Source: Hypsibius dujardini | Taxonomy: Eukaryota > Tardigrada > Eutardigrada > Parachela > Hypsibiidae | Direction of reading: 5' to 3' | NCBI GenBank assembly: GCA_001579985.1 | Contig: LRSR01004200.1 | Location: 1 to 23,236, forward strand | DNA length: 23,236 nucleotides | Shown: positions 19,917 to 23,236 of the stretch, one piece after another | Layout: each line of letters starts with the position of its first letter | Numbering within the stretch: position 1 is the stretch's first letter | The notes under the pieces: model-generated | The model's input: the letters and a program-made list of their open reading frames with translations, nothing else | Database searches by the model: none | What the model was told of the DNA's origin: nothing | Made by a program: the position numbers and the translations under genes

Positions 19917-20255
19917 CTAAAATCCTCGTCTAGACCGCGTGAAAAAGATGAGTACCAAAGACATACGCATAATGATGATGAGGACGGTGGCAAGGCGATC
20001 CATCAGGCGTTCCGTAACGTCTCCCCTGGCTGCAACCAGATCCTTGAGGTGCTGCGGGAGCAAACAATCAAGACAACCGACTGACCAATTCAGAAAAGAT
20101 GCGATGCCCGCTAAGACCTCTTTGGATGTGATAGGTAGAGGGCGTTTACAGTGTGTCTGGTGGGGTAGATACTCGGCGTCTGGATCAGCAGAAGGATACT
20201 TGGTTTTGAGGACGTTCTTCGTCCTCCATATCATCCTACTCATCGTCTGATCCAC
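19917..20255 (-). pseudogene. Retrotransposon fragment: region just before the RT domain
   Basis: The minus-strand reading keeps PLPITSKEVLAGIASF, a Gly-Cys-Leu-Asp stretch, then LLPQHLKDLVA and a MSLVLIFF-like piece. This corresponds to the block EV..AL.SFP.GS..GPDGL.PQHLKD..., which lies immediately upstream of the reverse transcriptase in RT plus endonuclease elements like the one at 3246-5830. The usual GGPDG is altered to SVGCLD, and the frame ends soon after, so it is a remnant. It supplies a segment not found in the other copy, but nothing shows the two came from one insertion. Confidence 0.65.
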
Positions 20256-20520
20256 ATCCTCCTCTTCATCTTCATCTACAACGTCTAATTATTTTTTCAC
20301 TTCTTCGTTCTCGTCATCATCGTCCATAGTTTCTTTATCGTCGACATCATCGTCTTCGTCTTCCTCCTCAACTTTTTCGTCCCCGTCTTCTACAACTTCT
20401 TCGTCGTCATCATCTACAACTTCTTCGTCGTCATCATCTACAACTTCTTCCTCCCCATCCTCATCAACGTCATCGTGTCTTTCATTTCATCCTCTTCCTC
20501 ATCTTCTTCCTCGTCGCAAG
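20250..20520. repeat. Trinucleotide-rich tract encoding an acidic run on the minus strand
   Basis: Repeated TCATC, TCGTCG and TTCTTC words make up the tract. The minus strand carries an Asp/Glu-rich frame (EEVVDDDDEE repeated) that ends in NEEVKK and a stop near 20293. Two exact 24-base tandem units lie at 20397-20420 and 20421-20444 with a partial third. This is probably slippage-expanded sequence. The acidic frame adjoins the RT-type fragment and could once have been part of an acidic linker, but that is speculation. Confidence 0.65.
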
Positions 20521-20904
20521 GAGGACGTGCGAAAAGACGAGAAAGGTTAATAACTCGTGGCCAAGCTGTCGAGAACGTCGATATGAGAGGAGGATGATGA
20601 AGAGGATGAAGAAGAGTTGACAGTCTGGCAAGCCTGATATAGTATGATTAGTAGTAGCTACTCTTACCGCGCGCGAGCAAGCTTGTCCGCTCTGATCCAC
20701 TCACTGACACTCAGAAACACTGATAAAAATCTTCGAAATGCACAGAATTATGTACGAGTACATTCTCGTTCGCATTTCCACCCCTCAATTGCCTCCATCT
20801 TCATGGTTTCATCTAGTGATCCAACCACAACCCATAAAAAGCCATTAATCAAAAGTTTCTCTCTGGACCAATCCATTCATGGCCTCCCTAAATAGCCGGA
20901 AATA

Positions 20905-21209
20905 TACATCCCCTTGAGCTTCCCTCTACTCCCTTAATACCGTTTTCCTGTGAGGGCCAAAATGGGCTTACCACGGCCCAACCGGCAAACCACGGCAAAC
21001 CACCACCACTAACCCAATACGGGTTTTAACCAATAACATTTTTGCGGTAAAAAATGGCAAACCCCCAATGCTAATCCAATGCGAAGGCCGACAGGGCCGT
21101 GGTAACAGGGTCGTGGTAACACTGAGATTCAACATGCTCATGGTGCTTTTTAAGCGCTCTGCTGTACCCGAAGAACCTTGAAGACGCTTCCCAAGGGAAG
21201 CTTTGTCGC
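20905..21209. repeat. Right arm of the foldback element (partner 19261-19545)
   Basis: This arm is the inverted counterpart of the left arm. It carries two small tandem duplications absent from the left copy: CGGCAAACCA repeated near 20985 and GTGGTAACAGGGTCGTGGTAA near 21100. The outer end is CTTCCCAAGGGAAGCTTTG. It is about 20 bases longer than the left arm for this reason. Confidence 0.85.
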
Positions 21210-21961
21210 AATATAGCTTAATTTGGACAGCCTGTTGAGAACCAATTGATCAATAGACCAATAAAATGGTCTGAGCAACCCCGTTTCTTGCGATGTATGT
21301 GCTCGGTGAGCAATAGGTTAACCACAAATTACAATAACTTCATATTGCCATGAATAAGTAAAAACTTTGATTTGGTCAATCAACCAGACTGCAAAGTCGG
21401 CTGCCGCTGTGGTAGACCCGTTGTAGTAGAAAGACTATGGAAAGTCCAGAAATCCAACTGTTGAAAATGTTCAACAGGAAGATCAATTGTAATTCAGATT
21501 AGGCTCTAATTCGGTTCAAATTCGGTTCTTGTGCTACTCTACGCATCCGCACAGTCAATACCGCCGAACCATGACCACTGATTTATGAGTTGAAAACCAA
21601 ACGAGACGGTTGCACAAACCGAACGGAACGGACGCCGACTAAAGCCAACCAACGCAACCCGCTTTCAAACCCCTGGCGGCTGGAGTCGCACAGATCAAAA
21701 CAAACGACACAAGCCGCTGTCTAAAACATTTTAAAGCATAAACTAAATCTAGGACGGACATGGCATCCGTAAACTAAAGTGCCGCATTAACAAAACAACT
21801 TGCGAACACAGGAGGGAAGGAGAACAAACTAGGGTCCAAGGCGAAAGGCATGGCCAGATGGATATTCCCGTTACATTTCTGTACTTTTTGTATTTCAATA
21901 TTTTCTCTATAATTAACATCGTAATCATTTATACTCTCTTTAAGTTGTTTATTAGCTTTAT

Positions 21962-22000
21962 TGGTCTATGGTCTACGATCTACGGTCTCCAGTCTATGCT
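21962..22000. repeat. Short GGTCTAYG tandem repeat
   Basis: GGTCTATGGTCTACGATC continues into GGTCTCCAGTCTATGC: about four diverged 8-10-base units in tandem. Confidence 0.5.
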
Positions 22001-22132
22001 ATACTTCTCATTATAAATGTACTAGCGATGTATTCTTGGAGGTCAAATAATTGCGGTTGGTGAGAACAAAAAGCCTCCTTTTGGTCTATTGGTTTATGGG
22101 TTCTGGCGTGATTATTTTGAAATTTAGTGTTT

Positions 22133-22290
22133 TGCTTAAGGATATGCAAAAGGAAAAGGACTTGTCATTTAAGGAAAGATCTCTTTGTTTAAGGAAAAGG
22201 AAAAGCTCTTTAAGGAGAAGGACTTGTTCTTTAAAGGAAAGGAAATGTTCTTAAAGGAAAAGAAACAGTTTTAAGGAAAAGGTATGCTAA
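22133..22290. repeat. Degenerate AAGGAAAAGG-based tandem repeat
   Basis: Five or six units of roughly 25-30 bases follow the pattern TTTAAGGAAAAGGA with CTTGTTCT-like spacers, all purine-rich on the plus strand. The open frame through it (22051-22254, Lys/Arg/Ser-rich) is a consequence of the repeat. Confidence 0.7.
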
Positions 22291-22526
22291 GCCGCAATAC
22301 TTTTTGCTAATGACTAGGTGCATGAATTCATTACCTGTATTGTGAAGGGTGCTATTTTAGCATTTGATGTCTTTTTTTCAAAACCCTATTTTTTAAAAAT
22401 TGATGATATTTGCTGAGTATTTTATCAGACCTCCCTGCCAATGAAAATATCAACAATATCAGTAGTAAAACAGGTATTAAGTTCAGAATTAAAGTGGCAT
22501 TTGGATAATTTTGAGCATTAAGTTGG

Positions 22527-22532
22527 TTTATT
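22527..22532 (-). promoter_or_regulatory. Candidate polyadenylation signal of the minus-strand CASD1-like gene
   Basis: TTTATT on the plus strand is AATAAA on the minus strand, 225 bases past that gene's stop codon. It is plausible but not unique in this A/T-rich area. Confidence 0.35.
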
Positions 22533-22757
22533 TATAAGTGATGAGTTGGTTCAGAACCTTTGGGCCCTTCTCAAAAGGAGCAACGCGTTTCTAGTTTAGT
22601 TCAGAGGAGCGCTGTTTGTTCCTTTGCAGGATTCGAACGCCACTCCCCTGAACTGATCTAGATTGTACATAATTGTTTTTTTTCCAGATAACACCATGTT
22701 TCGACTAGGAAAACGACCGTTTATGGCCACCAGAGTTGCATTCTGTCATACCATCTC

Positions 22758-23169
22758 TTATGAGCAGCAATAATTGAGGCGATTATTTCTCCATGCATGA
22801 AGAATTGAACTTTCCATCTGTTGAGTAACAGGAGCACAGAGATAATCTATTATTATTTGAAGTAACTGGTGCTTTGCAAGCATGCCGTAATGGAGGCCAT
22901 CCAAATTGTCGTTTAGCTTAAAGCTTAGCTCCCATGCAGATTCCCAGAAAATTATTGGAGGCTGGTCCTTATGCTGGGGTGATTCCAGTATCTCTTTTAT
23001 AGCATTATTGTAGAGAATCATACTGTCCGCAATTAGGCCAGCCGTATTACCGGGATCTCGTGGATTGTGTTTGAACAGTTGCTCAAAATGAATTGTGCCT
23101 TGAGGAAGCCATATAATGTCGGTATATGCAGCAAGAGTTTGCAATAACGGGAGCAAGGTTATGAATGAC
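22758..23169 (-). CDS. Last exon of a second CASD1-like SGNH-domain gene (partial, cut by window end)
   Basis: The exon starts after a TTTGTTTAG acceptor in phase 2 and ends at TAA, giving 136 full codons. It aligns end to end with exon 3 of the plus-strand gene. The shared pattern is LLPLL..L...TD.IWLP.G, then LND..DGLH followed by F or Y and G, then K...Q.....LC and a final Cys-Cys. The catalytic Asp and His of the SGNH fold are in NDNLDGLHYG; the Ser-bearing exon lies beyond 23236. It stops right after YCCS, so it too lacks the CAS1 membrane domain of CASD1. Apart from these blocks the two exons are well diverged, so the duplication is not recent. It faces the plus-strand gene tail to tail. 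Role inferred: carbohydrate O-acetyl transferase or esterase in the secretory pathway. Confidence 0.85.
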
Positions 23170-23236
23170 CTAAACAAATGAATGAGTTTATATTATGACC
23201 GATTATAACCAATACAGTGTAAGTCCTGACTCGGGC
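23170..23236 (-). other. 3' part of the intron before the last exon of the second CASD1-like gene
   Basis: The minus strand reads into TCATTTGTTTAG, a usable acceptor. Phase 2 agrees with intron 2 of the plus-strand paralogue. The donor and earlier exons are outside the window. Confidence 0.7.

Larger units (their letters stand above)
19261..21209. mobile_element. Foldback-type DNA element with arms of about 300 bases and a composite core
   Basis: Two long inverted arms flank a core of about 1.36 kb. The core holds a CA/CAGA repeat, a (TCN)n tract, a minus-strand retrotransposon fragment (19917-20255), an acidic-coding trinucleotide tract with two exact 24-base repeats, and a GAN-rich patch. 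No intact transposase was found, so the element is non-autonomous. The target duplication could not be fixed because the outer edges are diverged. It separates the two convergent CASD1-like genes. The composite core suggests that repeat expansion and capture of other elements have built it up. Confidence 0.75.
21210..22757. other. Intergenic stretch between the foldback element and the second CASD1-like gene
   Basis: No gene was recognised. It contains a short GGTCTAYG repeat (21962-22000), an AAGGAAAAGG tandem repeat (22133-22290) and a candidate polyadenylation signal for the minus-strand gene (22527-22532). Confidence 0.5.

Noticed and set aside
17502-22757. Missing CAS1 domain exons downstream of the plus-strand gene
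   Set aside because: No series of hydrophobic exons was seen on the plus strand before the convergent paralogue begins. A donor-like GCG|GTATAA at the stop is noted, but nothing plausible follows it.
1-23236. CRISPR arrays, bacterial operons, tRNA or rRNA genes
   Set aside because: No regularly spaced identical repeats, no ribosome-binding-site organisation and no cloverleaf or rRNA signature were seen. Introns and transposon types point to an animal nuclear genome.

Overview
This window reads as nuclear DNA of an invertebrate animal; I cannot name the taxon. The evidence is a spliced gene with GT-AG introns of about 520 and 680 bases, a homologue of the animal sialate O-acetyltransferase CASD1, relics of animal-type retrotransposons and DNA transposons, AT-rich spacers, and no bacterial-style gene packing. 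No tRNA, rRNA, CRISPR array or operon was seen.

Layout. Bases 1-960 hold a mosaic of long inverted repeats in which two arm pairs interleave. Bases 961-3245 hold little I can assign. Bases 3246-5830 hold a dead non-LTR retrotransposon (reverse transcriptase plus restriction-like endonuclease type). It is split by a 907-base terminal-inverted-repeat element with 9-base flanking duplications, which itself carries a 236-base palindromic element: three insertions nested in one another. Bases 5831-15246 are mostly non-coding. They contain tetranucleotide-rich DNA, hairpins, a possible MULE-type transposase remnant (minus strand, about 7833-8048), a Tc1/mariner-type transposase relic (about 8500-9330), a G-quadruplex motif and a 600-base decayed (TCCG)-type repeat.

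The host genes are at the right. A three-exon gene (15247-17501, +) encodes a predicted 349-residue type II membrane protein matching the luminal SGNH-fold catalytic domain of CASD1, with GDSR and DGLH catalytic motifs. It stops where CASD1 would enter its multi-membrane-span CAS1 domain. At 22758-23169 on the minus strand lies the last exon of a paralogue, with the same intron position and phase and the same early stop. The two are convergent, tail to tail. Between them, at about 19261-21209, is a foldback element with arms of about 300 bases. Its centre carries simple repeats, an acidic-peptide-coding trinucleotide tract and another retrotransposon fragment.

The most noteworthy result is the pair of CAS1-less, CASD1-like SGNH proteins: candidate stand-alone carbohydrate O-acetyl transferases or esterases of the secretory pathway. 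The second is the multilayered record of foldback and nested insertions. Function, organism and expression are inferences from sequence reading alone.
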